Assembly: GCF_000373625.1 (NCBI RefSeq)
Contig: NZ_KB891988.1
Coordinates: forward strand, 1,055,208-1,119,207
Direction of reading: 5' to 3'
Source of the DNA: Streptomyces sp. LaPpAH-108
GTDB taxonomy: Bacteria > Actinomycetota > Actinomycetes > Streptomycetales > Streptomycetaceae
DNA length: 64,000 nucleotides
In this document: positions 9,013 through 18,183 of the stretch, piece by piece
Position numbering within the stretch: the stretch's first letter is position 1
Layout: every line of letters begins with the position of its first letter
Position numbers and translations under genes: made by a program
Notes under the pieces: model-generated
What the model was told of the DNA's origin: nothing
Database searches by the model: none
What the model saw: the letters and a program-made list of their open reading frames with translations, nothing else

Positions 9013-9423
9013 TCACAGCGCGATCGCCGGGGCGTACGTCCCGAAGCTCCAGACGTTGCCCTCGGCGTCCCGCGCCATGTAGTCCCGCGAGCCGTAGTCC
9101 TGGTCCGTCGGGGGCATCAGGATCTCCACGCCGTGTTCCACGGCCCGCTGGTGGTGGGCGTCCACGTCGTCCACGACGATGTACACCCCCGCGGGCCCGG
9201 CGTCTTTCATCACCGCGTCGAAGACGCCGCCGCGCCCCTTGGAGCCGAGCATCACCGCGCCGTTGCCCTGGGCCAGCTCGGCGTGGAGCACCGTGCCGTC
9301 CTCCGACTCGTACACCGTCAGCTCGGTGAAGCCCAGTGCCTCCGTCAGCTGCCCGATCGCGGCCTTCGCGTCCGCGTAGAGCACCGTCGGGTAGATGCTC
9401 GGCCGTCCGTCCGCTGCCGCCAT
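9013..9423 (-). CDS. VOC family (glyoxalase/bleomycin-resistance fold) protein
   Basis: A 136-residue protein with the paired beta-alpha-beta-beta-beta modules of the vicinal oxygen chelate fold: YPTVLYADAKAAIGQLTEALGF in the first half and DDVDAHHQRAVEHGVEIL in the second, ending with RDYMARDAEGNVWSFG. It resembles PhnB/YkcA-type members. Substrate unknown. The ATG at 9423 is chosen because AAGGGAG lies eight bases upstream; a GTG nine bases earlier would overlap that ribosome binding site. It converges with the preceding plus-strand gene. Confidence 0.87.
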   Translation of the reverse strand: MAAADGRPSIYPTVLYADAKAAIGQLTEALGFTELTVYESEDGTVLHAELAQGNGAVMLGSKGRGGVFDAVMKDAGPAGVYIVVDDVDAHHQRAVEHGVEILMPPTDQDYGSRDYMARDAEGNVWSFGTYAPAIAL

Positions 9424-9539
9424 GGCGATCACTCCCTTGTGCGCCGGGTACCTCCGGACGTCCTGTCCGGATCTGTGGTGACTCGCCGCTCAGTGTGACA
9501 CCCGCCACTGACAACGCCCCGGGTCTTTCGGCGCACCCG

Positions 9540-10430
9540 TCAGCCGAAGGTGTTGCACCGGCCCGGGTCGCCCGTGCGGTAGCCCTGGTCGAACCACTGC
9601 TGGCGCTGGAGCGAGGAGCCGTGCGTCCAGCTCTCCGGGGTGACCCGGCCCTGGAACTCCTGCTGGATGCGGTCGTCGCCCACGGCCGCCGCCGCGTTCA
9701 GACCGTCCTTGATGTCCGCGGGCGTCAGGCTGGTGATCAGAGGCCGCCCGGTCGACTCGTCCGGCGTCGTCGTCGCGTGGTGGGCCCACACCCCGGCGTA
9801 GCAGTCGGCCTGGAGTTCCGTGCGCACCGAGTTGCTGTTCTCGCCGGTCAGGCCGTCCTGGGTGCGGCCCAGCGTGCCCTCCAGGTCCTGCACGTGGTGG
9901 CCGTACTCGTGCGCGATGACGTACGCCTGCGCGAACGGGCCCCCGCTCGCCCCGAACTTCGTCCGCAGCTCGTCGAAGAAGCCCAGGTCCAGATAGACCT
10001 TGCCGTCACCGGGGCAGTAGAACGGCCCCACCGCCGCGGTCGCCGCCCCGCACGCCGTGCGGATCTGGCCGCTGAAGAGCACGGTCTGCGCCGGGGCGTA
10101 CGTCTGTCCCCGGCTGCGGAACTCCTGCGACCAGTAGTCCTGCACGCTGTTGACCACCGCCACCATCCGGCAGTCGGTCCGCGTGTTCGCGTCCTTGCCG
10201 GTACGACAGGACTCCTGCACCTCGTCCAGCGACGACGGCTCCGACGCCGCCTGGTCACCCCCGGACGACAGCCCCAGCTGATCCGGCCCCACCCCCAGGA
10301 ACAAGGCCAGCAGCAGCGCGATCAGCCCCCCGATCCCGCCCCCGACGGTCGCCCGTCCCCCGGGAATCCGGCTCCTCCGCACATCCTGCACCTCGGACGT
10401 GTCGAGATTCGCGTCATCGTCGAACTGCAC
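9540..10430 (-). CDS. Neutral zinc metallopeptidase, YpfJ type, membrane-anchored
   Basis: A 296-residue protein. Residues 1-25 are hydrophilic, followed by a Gly-rich transmembrane helix ([19 protein letters not shown]) at about 30-48 and an extracytoplasmic catalytic domain. The zinc motif HEYGHH is present near residue 175, followed by [12 protein letters not shown] with the third ligand region, as in the YpfJ/putative neutral zinc metallopeptidase family. The C-terminus [14 protein letters not shown] is typical. Physiological substrate unknown. Confidence 0.9.
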   Translation of the reverse strand: MQFDDDANLDTSEVQDVRRSRIPGGRATVGGGIGGLIALLLALFLGVGPDQLGLSSGGDQAASEPSSLDEVQESCRTGKDANTRTDCRMVAVVNSVQDYWSQEFRSRGQTYAPAQTVLFSGQIRTACGAATAAVGPFYCPGDGKVYLDLGFFDELRTKFGASGGPFAQAYVIAHEYGHHVQDLEGTLGRTQDGLTGENSNSVRTELQADCYAGVWAHHATTTPDESTGRPLITSLTPADIKDGLNAAAAVGDDRIQQEFQGRVTPESWTHGSSLQRQQWFDQGYRTGDPGRCNTFG

Positions 10431-10933
10431 GAGCCCACACCTTCCGTCCCGACGCCACCCTCACACCCAGCGCCCTGCCGCCATCCTTACCCGCCGACTT
10501 GTCCCCCACCACCGCGGGCTCCCGCCCACCCCTGCCGCGGGCCCGCTGCCGGGACGTGGGGTGGTCGTACGGGGGAAGCGGCTGCGCGGCGATCACGGGA
10601 CGCCCGAGCCGCGGTCCCGCGATGGCCGTCCCGTGGAGCGAGTGGAGGCCATGCGGGTCCGACGCCCCTGCGGCGGAGGCCGTCGCGCAGAGGCGCCCCG
10701 CCCTGCGGCGGCAACGCGGCAACGCGGCAACGCGGCAGCGAGGACGGCGGACCGATACCCCCGCGGGGCCGAGCGTCGGGCTCTCGCGGGGCGAGCGGTG
10801 GCCCTGCGAGGCCGAGCAGCCCCGGGGGCACCCCTCACCCCGCACAGCCACCCCCGCCCCCGAAGCCCCCGCGAGCCCCCGGAGGGCCCCGCATCCGGAA
10901 AACCCCTTGCCCGCCCCCGTTAGAATTGCCCGC
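10431..10933. other. Gene-free region with short repeats and hairpins
   Basis: Five hundred bases between the metallopeptidase start and the micro-ORF. No convincing gene is present. It contains a perfect triple GGCAACGC (10708-10731) and an inverted repeat CACGGGACG/CGTCCCGTG (10594-10602 with 10627-10635). The end of the region should hold promoters for the divergent genes. Confidence 0.6.
10708..10731. repeat. GGCAACGC x3 microsatellite
   Basis: Three exact tandem 8-bp copies, followed by a degenerate fourth (GGCAGCGA). A repeat of this size can change copy number by slippage and is useful as a strain marker. Confidence 0.85.
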
Positions 10934-10957
10934 ATGGCCTTTCTCCTCGCGCATTAG
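10934..10957 (+). CDS. Seven-codon micro-ORF (MAFLLAH) ahead of the ABC-F gene
   Basis: ATG at 10934 to TAG at 10955-10957 encodes MAFLLAH. A near-consensus -10 element TAGAAT (10921-10926) ends seven bases before the ATG, the geometry of a leaderless Streptomyces transcript. The ABC-F start lies 63 bases after the stop. Several ABC-F genes are controlled by leader peptides and ribosome stalling, so this could be a regulatory leader peptide; that role is inferred. No -35 element is evident. Confidence 0.5.
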   Translation: MAFLLAH

Positions 10958-11020
10958 ACGGCGGGAACGCCCTCAGCAGACCGTCCGACGATCCCGTCCC
11001 GTACGCCCAGGAGCCTGTCC

Positions 11021-12619
<1,599 letters not shown>

Positions 12620-12642
12620 CCGGGACGACGTCCACCCGGCGC

Positions 12643-12709
12643 GATCGAATGCGTGATCCACGTGTATGGATCATTCGGCCGATCCGTGATCCCTCATCTG
12701 TGTGAGATC
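12643..12709. promoter_or_regulatory. Cluster of six GATC sites between the ABC-F gene and gbn
   Basis: GATC occurs at 12643, 12655, 12669, 12681, 12688 and 12706. At this base composition well under one would be expected in 67 bases. The downstream gene encodes a Gbn-like protein, known to bind GATC, so this is a candidate nucleation or autoregulatory site. The stretch is also relatively AT-rich for the window. Confidence 0.6.
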
Positions 12710-12742
12710 TCCTCGTACCGAGGTGTGTCGTACACGGATTTC

Positions 12743-12777
12743 GCGGCCGGTCCCTCCACGACGGAGGGACCGGCCGC
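12743..12777 (+). terminator. Hairpin terminator after the ABC-F gene
   Basis: A perfect 15-bp stem (12743-12757 with 12763-12777) with loop ACGAC. It lies 124 bases beyond the ABC-F stop, after the GATC cluster and before the gbn leader. Confidence 0.8.
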
Positions 12778-12978
12778 TCCGCGTCCGTGACCTGGTGATT
12801 CACCGGAAGTCCGCACGAAAAGCCCGCGCGCCCGGCCGTGGAATCCATGATTCCGCATGTGGGGATGTGCTCCTGTCGTCACAACCTTGTCTCACGGACC
12901 TTGCCGAATGGGTGGCCATCCCGCCCCGGAGGGGTGATCATGAGAAGACCAGAGCGCACTTCCCATGAGGAGGCACGG
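12778..12978 (+). promoter_or_regulatory. Leader/promoter region of gbn with a 15-bp inverted repeat
   Basis: No gene is evident between the terminator and gbn. It contains GGAATC-CAT-GATTCC (12840-12854), a perfect 6-bp inverted repeat with 3-bp spacer, and another GATC at about 12937. No clear -10/-35 pair could be fixed. Confidence 0.5.
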
Positions 12979-13200
12979 GTGGCCGAGACTCTGAAGAAGG
13001 GCAGCCGGGTGACCGGCGCCGCGCGCGACAAGCTCGCGGCAGACCTGAAGAAGAAGTACGACTCCGGTGCGAGCATCCGGGCGCTGGCCGAAGAGACCGG
13101 CCGCTCGTATGGCTTCGTACACCGGATGCTCAGCGAGTCGGGCGTCACGCTGCGTGGGCGTGGCGGAGCGACCCGGGGCAAGAAGGCCGCATCGTCCTGA
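12979..13200 (+). CDS. gbn: Small helix-turn-helix nucleoid-associated protein, Gbn type
   Basis: A 73-residue basic protein. KGSRVTGAARDKLAADLKKK forms the N-terminal part, an HTH (SGASIRALAEETGRSYGFVH) the centre, and a Gly/Arg/Lys tail (RGRGGATRGKK) the end. It matches in size and character the actinobacterial protein Gbn (SCO1839), described as a GATC-binding nucleoid-associated protein affecting development; the identification is from memory of sequence and neighbours (ABC protein and enoyl-CoA hydratase). GTG start at 12979 with AGGAGG seven bases before; longer in-frame starts upstream are less likely. Confidence 0.8.
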   Translation: MAETLKKGSRVTGAARDKLAADLKKKYDSGASIRALAEETGRSYGFVHRMLSESGVTLRGRGGATRGKKAASS

Positions 13201-13328
13201 CTCCGGGCGGCCCATCGGCTTCGATGGTGGCCACCCGGTCGGTCGTGTGATCGCCCGGGTGGTTACTGTGCAGTCACTTCGCGTGCCGTACGGCACCGCG
13301 TGATGACCGCACCCATCGGAGGCGCCCC

Positions 13329-14132
13329 ATGGCTTCGCCCGACCAGGACCTCGCTCCTGTACTCGACAAGGACGGCGTACGGCTCACCGTCGACGACGCG
13401 CTCGCGACGGTGACGCTGACCAACCCGGCCAAGCGCAACGCGCAGAGCCCCGCCATGTGGCGGGCGCTGGCCGAGGCGGGGAAGCTGCTGCCGGGCACCG
13501 TGCGTGTCGTCGTGCTGCGCGGCGAGGGCCAGTCCTTCTCCGCCGGTCTGGACCGACGTATGTTCACGCCGGAGGGGATCGAGGGCGAGCCGACCTTCGT
13601 CGATCTCGCGCGCCGTGACGACGCCGGGATCGACGCGACCATCGCCGAGTACCAGGAGGCTTTCACCTGGTGGCGACGGAACGACCTCGTGTCCATCGCC
13701 GCTGTCCAGGGCCATGCGATCGGGGCCGGTTTCCAGCTCGCGCTCGCCTGCGACCTGCGGATCGTCGCGGACGACGTGCAGTTCGCCATGCGTGAGACGA
13801 GCCTGGGCCTGGTGCCCGACCTGACGGGCACCCACCCGCTGGTCGGCCTGGTCGGATACGCCCGCGCCCTGGAGATCTGCGCGACGGGCCGCTTCGTGCA
13901 CGCCGAGGAGGCCGTCGTCTCCGGTCTGGCCAACGCGGCGGTCCCGGCCGCCGAACTCGACGCGGCGACCACCGATCTGGCCGCCGCGCTCCTGGCCGCG
14001 CCCCGCGACGCCGTCGTGGAGACCAAGGCCCTGCTGCGCGGCGCCCCCGGGCGCACCTACGACGAGCAGCGCACGGCCGAGCGCGCCGCCCAGGCCCGCC
14101 GCCTGCGCGACCTGGCGGGCATCGGCGACTGA
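13329..14132 (+). CDS. Enoyl-CoA hydratase/isomerase family protein
   Basis: A 267-residue crotonase-fold protein. The oxyanion-hole regions are FSAGLDRRMF near residue 74 and GHAIGAGFQLALACDLR near residue 130. FAMRETSLGLVPDLTGTH carries one of the two usual catalytic acidic positions; the second is Asp rather than Glu, so the exact reaction (hydration, isomerisation or other) cannot be stated. It follows gbn by about 130 bases on the same strand. Confidence 0.88.
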   Translation: MASPDQDLAPVLDKDGVRLTVDDALATVTLTNPAKRNAQSPAMWRALAEAGKLLPGTVRVVVLRGEGQSFSAGLDRRMFTPEGIEGEPTFVDLARRDDAGIDATIAEYQEAFTWWRRNDLVSIAAVQGHAIGAGFQLALACDLRIVADDVQFAMRETSLGLVPDLTGTHPLVGLVGYARALEICATGRFVHAEEAVVSGLANAAVPAAELDAATTDLAAALLAAPRDAVVETKALLRGAPGRTYDEQRTAERAAQARRLRDLAGIGD

Positions 14133-14172
14133 GCGCGCCCGGCCCGCAGCGCACCGGCTCAGAGTGCCCGGC

Positions 14173-14925
14173 CTACATGACAGGCCCGGCCTCCGCCTCC
14201 GGTTCCTCCACCGCCGTCACCAGCACCGCCACCGTCGGGTGGTCCTCCAGCGCGTCCCGCACCGCCGTACGGACCGCGCGGGCCACGTCGACGGTGCGGT
14301 GGGCCGGGTCGGCGGCCAGCTCCACGCACACATGGCGCCGGGGGAGCGAGGCGGGCACCGCGGGCCGTTCCGTACGCACCACCCCGCACCGGTCCCCGAG
14401 CACGGACGTCAGCCGGGTCACCCCGGCCACCGCCCGCGCGGCGGTGGCCACCAGATAGCCGTCGGGGTCCTTGGCCTCGGCGGCCGACGGCGGTCCGGGC
14501 GCACGGCGCGGCTCGGGCTCCGGCTCCGCCGGGCCCAGCAGGTCCGTCACCCGCAGGTCCACCTCGGTGACCGCGAGCCCGAGCCGCCGGGCCGCCGCGT
14601 CCGCGAGCACCGTCCGCAGCCGCTCCGCCGTCTCCGGCAGCGGCCGTTCCGCGGTCGCCGCGAAGTCCGCCGTCACCCGCAGGGCACCCGGCGGCAGCGC
14701 GCTCGGCGGCGGCGGTACGACCGGCTCCCGGGCCTCCGCCGGATCGGCGAGCCCGATCCTGAGCGTGCCGAGGCGTACCCCCGGCACTTCGTCGGTGGCC
14801 GCGCTCCCCAGCACCGCCCCGGCCGCCTGCTCGGAGATCCACGCGCCGTCGCGGCTGCCGCCGAGCGGCAGCAGCCTGCCCACGCCCAGCCGCTGACGTA
14901 CCGCCTGTGTCCACTCAGCCGTCAT
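14173..14925 (-). CDS. Asp23/Gls24-like protein divergent from the envelope-stress cluster
   Basis: A 250-residue protein with no membrane segment. It begins with QRLGVGRLLPLGG and WISEQAAGAVL, then shows two stretches with the Asp23-like pattern of an acidic amphipathic strand (LRVTADFAATAERPLP, and HVCVELAADPAHRTVDVARA). A Pro/Glu-rich spacer separates them. Similar Streptomyces genes carry the automatic name nucleopolyhedrovirus P10 family, which is probably meaningless. It faces the Asp23 operon across 87 bases, so shared regulation is likely. Confidence 0.7.
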   Translation of the reverse strand: MTAEWTQAVRQRLGVGRLLPLGGSRDGAWISEQAAGAVLGSAATDEVPGVRLGTLRIGLADPAEAREPVVPPPPSALPPGALRVTADFAATAERPLPETAERLRTVLADAAARRLGLAVTEVDLRVTDLLGPAEPEPEPRRAPGPPSAAEAKDPDGYLVATAARAVAGVTRLTSVLGDRCGVVRTERPAVPASLPRRHVCVELAADPAHRTVDVARAVRTAVRDALEDHPTVAVLVTAVEEPEAEAGPVM

Positions 14926-15012
14926 TCCTCCAGCCTGCCGTATACCTGGGGCGCATTCGCGCCGCCGTGCTTACCGTGGTCGGGGAACCACGACCGAAAG
15001 GGACCTACGGCG

Positions 15013-15489
15013 ATGACCGAGACGACGACGAGCCCCGGCGGAGACAGCGAGTCGCAGGTGTCCACCCGCAAGACCACCCGGCGCGGCGGCGGTGATCCGG
15101 CGGCCCGGGGCCGGACCACCATCGCGGACGGCGTGGTGGAGAAGATCGCCGGAATGGCCGCACGCGACGTGGAGGGCGTGCACGCCATGGGCAGCGGGTT
15201 CGCCCGCACCTTCGGCGCCGTGCGCGACCGGGTGCCCGGCGGCTCCAAGGCCGTGACCCGGGGCGTGAAGGCCGAGGTCGGTGAGGTGCAGACCGCGCTC
15301 GACCTGGAGATCGTCGTGGAGTACGGCTACTCCATCGGCGATGTCGCCCGCGCGGTGCGGGAGAACGTGGTCGCCGCCGTGGAGCGCATGACCTCGCTGG
15401 AGGTCGTGGAGGTCAACATCGCCGTCAGCGACGTCAAGCTCCCCGACGAGGAGGACGAGGAGGAACCGGCCCAGCCGCGTATTCAGTGA
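15013..15489 (+). CDS. Asp23/Gls24 family envelope stress protein (copy 1)
   Basis: A 158-residue protein. A low-complexity N-terminus is followed by the Asp23 core: TTIADGVVEKIAGMAARDVEGV, then LEIVVEYGYSIGDVARAVRENV and VVEVNIAVSDV, ending in an acidic tail (DEEDEEE). Family members coat the inner face of the membrane through AmaP-type anchors in Gram-positive bacteria. ATG at 15013. First gene of a tight five-gene operon ending with an AmaP-like protein. Confidence 0.9.
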   Translation: MTETTTSPGGDSESQVSTRKTTRRGGGDPAARGRTTIADGVVEKIAGMAARDVEGVHAMGSGFARTFGAVRDRVPGGSKAVTRGVKAEVGEVQTALDLEIVVEYGYSIGDVARAVRENVVAAVERMTSLEVVEVNIAVSDVKLPDEEDEEEPAQPRIQ

Positions 15490-15558
15490 GACGCGCGCGT
15501 ATTCAGTGCGCCGTAGGGGGAATCCGGCATACAGGGGCCTGACGAACTGAGGAGCGCT

Positions 15559-15753
15559 ATGAGCATGGCCGTGGCCGGTATGATCGCCGGCTTGGCGCTG
15601 GGATTCGCCGGGTACTTCGGCGGATTCGGGGCATTCCTGCTGGTGGCGGCGCTCGGAGCCGTCGGGTTCGTCGTCGGCCGCTTCCTGGACGGCGATCTGG
15701 AACCGGGCGACTTCTTCCGTGCCCGCGACGGCCGGCGCGACCGGCGGCGGTGA
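15559..15753 (+). CDS. Small membrane protein of the Asp23 cluster
   Basis: A 64-residue protein, mostly two hydrophobic segments (AVAGMIAGLALGFAGYFGG and FLLVAALGAVGFVVGRFL) with a charged C-terminal tail FRARDGRRDRRR. The size, position and topology resemble the DUF2273-type small protein that accompanies Asp23 and AmaP in firmicutes. Its stop overlaps the start of the next gene as GTGA. Confidence 0.82.
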   Translation: MSMAVAGMIAGLALGFAGYFGGFGAFLLVAALGAVGFVVGRFLDGDLEPGDFFRARDGRRDRRR

Positions 15754-16169
15754 GCGCCGTGAGCGCGACGGCGGCAGGCCGTCCGGCCACGGAGCCCACC
15801 CCGGCGGGCGAGCGGGGCGCCACGAAGATCGCGGACAAGGTCGTCGCGAAGATCGCCGCACAGGCGGCCCGCGAAGCCCTCGCCCCGCTCCCGCCGGGCG
15901 TCGGCCGCCCGTACGCCACGGTCGCCGTGCGCCCCCACGGCTCCGGCGCCGCGCGCGGTAAGGACGGCCCGGTCGGCACCGCCCGCGTGCGGATCTCGCT
16001 CGAACTCGCCTACCCGGCCGACATCGGTGCCCGCTGCGCCGCCGTACGCCGCCGGGTCACCGAGCGGGTGAGCGCACTGGTGAACATGACGGTGCCCGAG
16101 GTGGTCGTCCAGGTCGAGCGGCTGCATCCGGTGGCCGTGCCCGGTGACCCGAACGGGAGGACGACATGA
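15750..16169 (+). CDS. Asp23/Gls24 family protein (copy 2)
   Basis: A 139-residue protein with the family core KIADKVVAKIAAQAAREAL, VRISLELAYPADIGARCAAV and VPEVVVQVERLHP. GTG start overlapping the upstream stop by four bases. It differs from copy 1 in having an AAREAL segment in place of ARDVEGV, so the two copies are probably not interchangeable. Confidence 0.87.
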   Translation: MSAVSATAAGRPATEPTPAGERGATKIADKVVAKIAAQAAREALAPLPPGVGRPYATVAVRPHGSGAARGKDGPVGTARVRISLELAYPADIGARCAAVRRRVTERVSALVNMTVPEVVVQVERLHPVAVPGDPNGRTT

Positions 16170-16780
16170 GCGAGAACACCACCCACCGCCTGCCCGTCCT
16201 CGACCCCGAGGAGCAGCCCGCACCTCCGCCCGAGAAGGGCAGTGGCCGCTTCTGGTCCCCGCGCCGCGTCCCGGCCGCCTTCGCCGCCCTGTGTCTGCTG
16301 GGCGGCGCGGGCCTGCTGCTGTACGACGTGGCCGCCGTGCGCGCCGGGCGCCCCGCGATGTACTGGCGCCGCGAACTGGCCCGCCAGCTCGCCGAGCAAC
16401 GGGTCGACGCCATCCCGGTACTGGCGGGCGCGGCCTTCGTCGCCGCCGTCGGACTCTGGCTGCTCCTCCTCGCGTTCACGCCCGGACTGCGCCGCCTGCT
16501 CCCCATGAGCCGCCCGCACCCCGACGTGCGCGCCGCGCTGCACCGGAATGCCGCCGCCGTGCTGCTGCGCGACCGCGCCATGGACATCTCCGGGGTCCGC
16601 GAGGCCCGCGTCCGGGTCGGCCGCGGAAAGGCGGACGTGCGGGTGGTCGCGCACTTCCGTGAACCGGACGAGGTCCGCGCCGACCTGGACTCCACGCTCG
16701 ACGGCGCGGTCCGCGAACTGGGGCTGAGCCACCCGCCGAAGCTGTCGGTCCGGGTCCGCCGGCCGGGGAAGAAGGGGTGA
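16166..16780 (+). CDS. DUF6286-type membrane protein of the Asp23 cluster
   Basis: A 204-residue protein. A proline-rich cytoplasmic N-terminus is followed by two TM helices (about residues 35-55 and 90-112). The C-terminal soluble domain has an alternating beta/alpha pattern (ISGVREARVRVGRGKADVRV) like the Asp23-type domain. The start overlaps the upstream gene by four bases and its stop overlaps the next. The DUF assignment is from memory. Confidence 0.8.
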   Translation: MSENTTHRLPVLDPEEQPAPPPEKGSGRFWSPRRVPAAFAALCLLGGAGLLLYDVAAVRAGRPAMYWRRELARQLAEQRVDAIPVLAGAAFVAAVGLWLLLLAFTPGLRRLLPMSRPHPDVRAALHRNAAAVLLRDRAMDISGVREARVRVGRGKADVRVVAHFREPDEVRADLDSTLDGAVRELGLSHPPKLSVRVRRPGKKG

Positions 16781-17367
16781 GCGCGATGCGCACCGGCATC
16801 GTCAACCGGGTCCTGCTCGCTCTCGCGGGCCTGCTGCTGCTCGCGCTCGGCGGGGTGGTCCTCGCCGCCGGGCTGGGGGCGCCCTTCCCGCGCTGGTGGG
16901 TCCACTCCGGCACGCACGACGTGCTGCTCAGCCGGGCGGAGCGCACCAGCTTCCGGGACACCGGCTGGTGGTGGCCCGCCCTCATCGCGGGCCTGGCGAT
17001 CCTGTTCCTGATCGGCGTGTGGCGGCTGGTGTCGGTGCTGCGCCGCCACCGGGTCTCCGAGGTCCGGGTCGACACCGGCGACGGCGGCACCGCCCGGCTG
17101 CGCGGCTCGGCCCTGGAGAACGCGCTCGCCCAGGACGCGGCGGGCCAGGAGGGCATCGCCCAGAGCGACGTCCTGCTGACCGGCCGCCGCAGCGCCCCGG
17201 CCGTACGGGCGTGGTTCCGGCTGGAGCCGGACATGCCCCCCGGCGCCGCGCTCGCGGAGTTCACCTCAGGACCCCTGGCCCGCGCCCGGGACTCGGCGGG
17301 TCTCACGGCGCTGCCCGCCGAGGTCCGGCTGCGGGTGATCAGGCACCGCGCCGAACGCGTCACCTGA
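16777..17367 (+). CDS. AmaP-like membrane anchor of the Asp23 cluster
   Basis: A 196-residue protein with an N-terminal TM helix (VNRVLLALAGLLLLALGGVVLAAG), a second near residue 68 (ALIAGLAILFLIGVW), then a soluble domain containing VRVDTGDGGTARLRGSALENALAQ, the AmaP pattern. It would tether the Asp23 proteins to the membrane. GTG at 16777, with an ATG three codons later as the alternative. Last gene of the operon. Confidence 0.83.
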   Translation: MSAMRTGIVNRVLLALAGLLLLALGGVVLAAGLGAPFPRWWVHSGTHDVLLSRAERTSFRDTGWWWPALIAGLAILFLIGVWRLVSVLRRHRVSEVRVDTGDGGTARLRGSALENALAQDAAGQEGIAQSDVLLTGRRSAPAVRAWFRLEPDMPPGAALAEFTSGPLARARDSAGLTALPAEVRLRVIRHRAERVT

Positions 17368-17423
17368 CCGCCGTGCAGTGACCGCCCTGAAGTCGAGCCC
17401 CCGCACCGCGAGTTGACGGAACG

Positions 17424-18179
17424 TCAGAACCCGCGCCGCATCCCCCCGTCCACCGGCGCCATCACGCCCGTCAGATAGGACGCCGCCGGGGACAGCAGGA
17501 AGGCGGCGACCCGGCCGAACTCCTCCGGGGTGCCGTAACGGCGCAGCGGGATGCGGGACTCGGCGGCCGTGCGGGTCGCCTCGGGGTCGGCGGACAGGCT
17601 GTCCAGCTCGCGCACCCGGTCGGTGTCGATACGGCCCGGCAGCAGCCCGAGGACCCGGATGCCGCGCGGACCCAGCTCGTCCGCGAGGGACTTGGCGAAC
17701 CCGGCGAGCCCGGGGCGCAGCCCGTTGGAGACGGTCAGCCCCGGGATCGGCTCGTGCACCGAGCCGGACAGCACGAAGCCGATGACCCCGCCCGGCTCCA
17801 GCTCGGCCGCTGCCGCGCGGGCCAGCCGCACCGCGCCGAGGAACACCGACTCGAAGGCGTCCCGCCACTGCTCGTCGGTCACGTCCGCCACGAAGCCGGG
17901 CGGCGGGCCGCCCACGCTGACGAGGATGCCGTCGAAGCCCCCGAAGTGCTCACGGGCCGCCGCGATCAGCCGCTCGGGCGCCGCCGGATCGGCGTTGCCG
18001 ACGGCCACGCCCACCGCGTCCGGGCCCAGTTCGGCGGCGGCGTCGGCCACCCGCTGCTCGTCCCGGCCGGTGACGACCACCTTCGCCCCGTCGGCGACCA
18101 GCTGCCGCGCGGCGGCGTTGCCGAGCCCCCGCGAGGCCCCGGTCACGATGTACACCCGGTCCTTCAGTCCAAGATCCAT
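17424..18179 (-). CDS. SDR family NAD(P)-dependent oxidoreductase
   Basis: A 251-residue classical short-chain dehydrogenase. The cofactor motif TGASRGLG lies near residue 13 and the NAG-equivalent is degenerate (ILVSVGGPPPG). The catalytic region lacks the usual YxxxK: the motif spot reads LSGSVHEPIPGLTVSNGLRPG, with neither Tyr nor Lys in the expected places. The C-terminus SYLTGVMAPVDGGMRRGF is typical. It may therefore be a divergent or non-catalytic SDR. It starts only four bases after the GH15 gene stop, suggesting an operon. Confidence 0.85.
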   Translation of the reverse strand: MDLGLKDRVYIVTGASRGLGNAAARQLVADGAKVVVTGRDEQRVADAAAELGPDAVGVAVGNADPAAPERLIAAAREHFGGFDGILVSVGGPPPGFVADVTDEQWRDAFESVFLGAVRLARAAAAELEPGGVIGFVLSGSVHEPIPGLTVSNGLRPGLAGFAKSLADELGPRGIRVLGLLPGRIDTDRVRELDSLSADPEATRTAAESRIPLRRYGTPEEFGRVAAFLLSPAASYLTGVMAPVDGGMRRGF

Positions 18180-18183
18180 GGCC

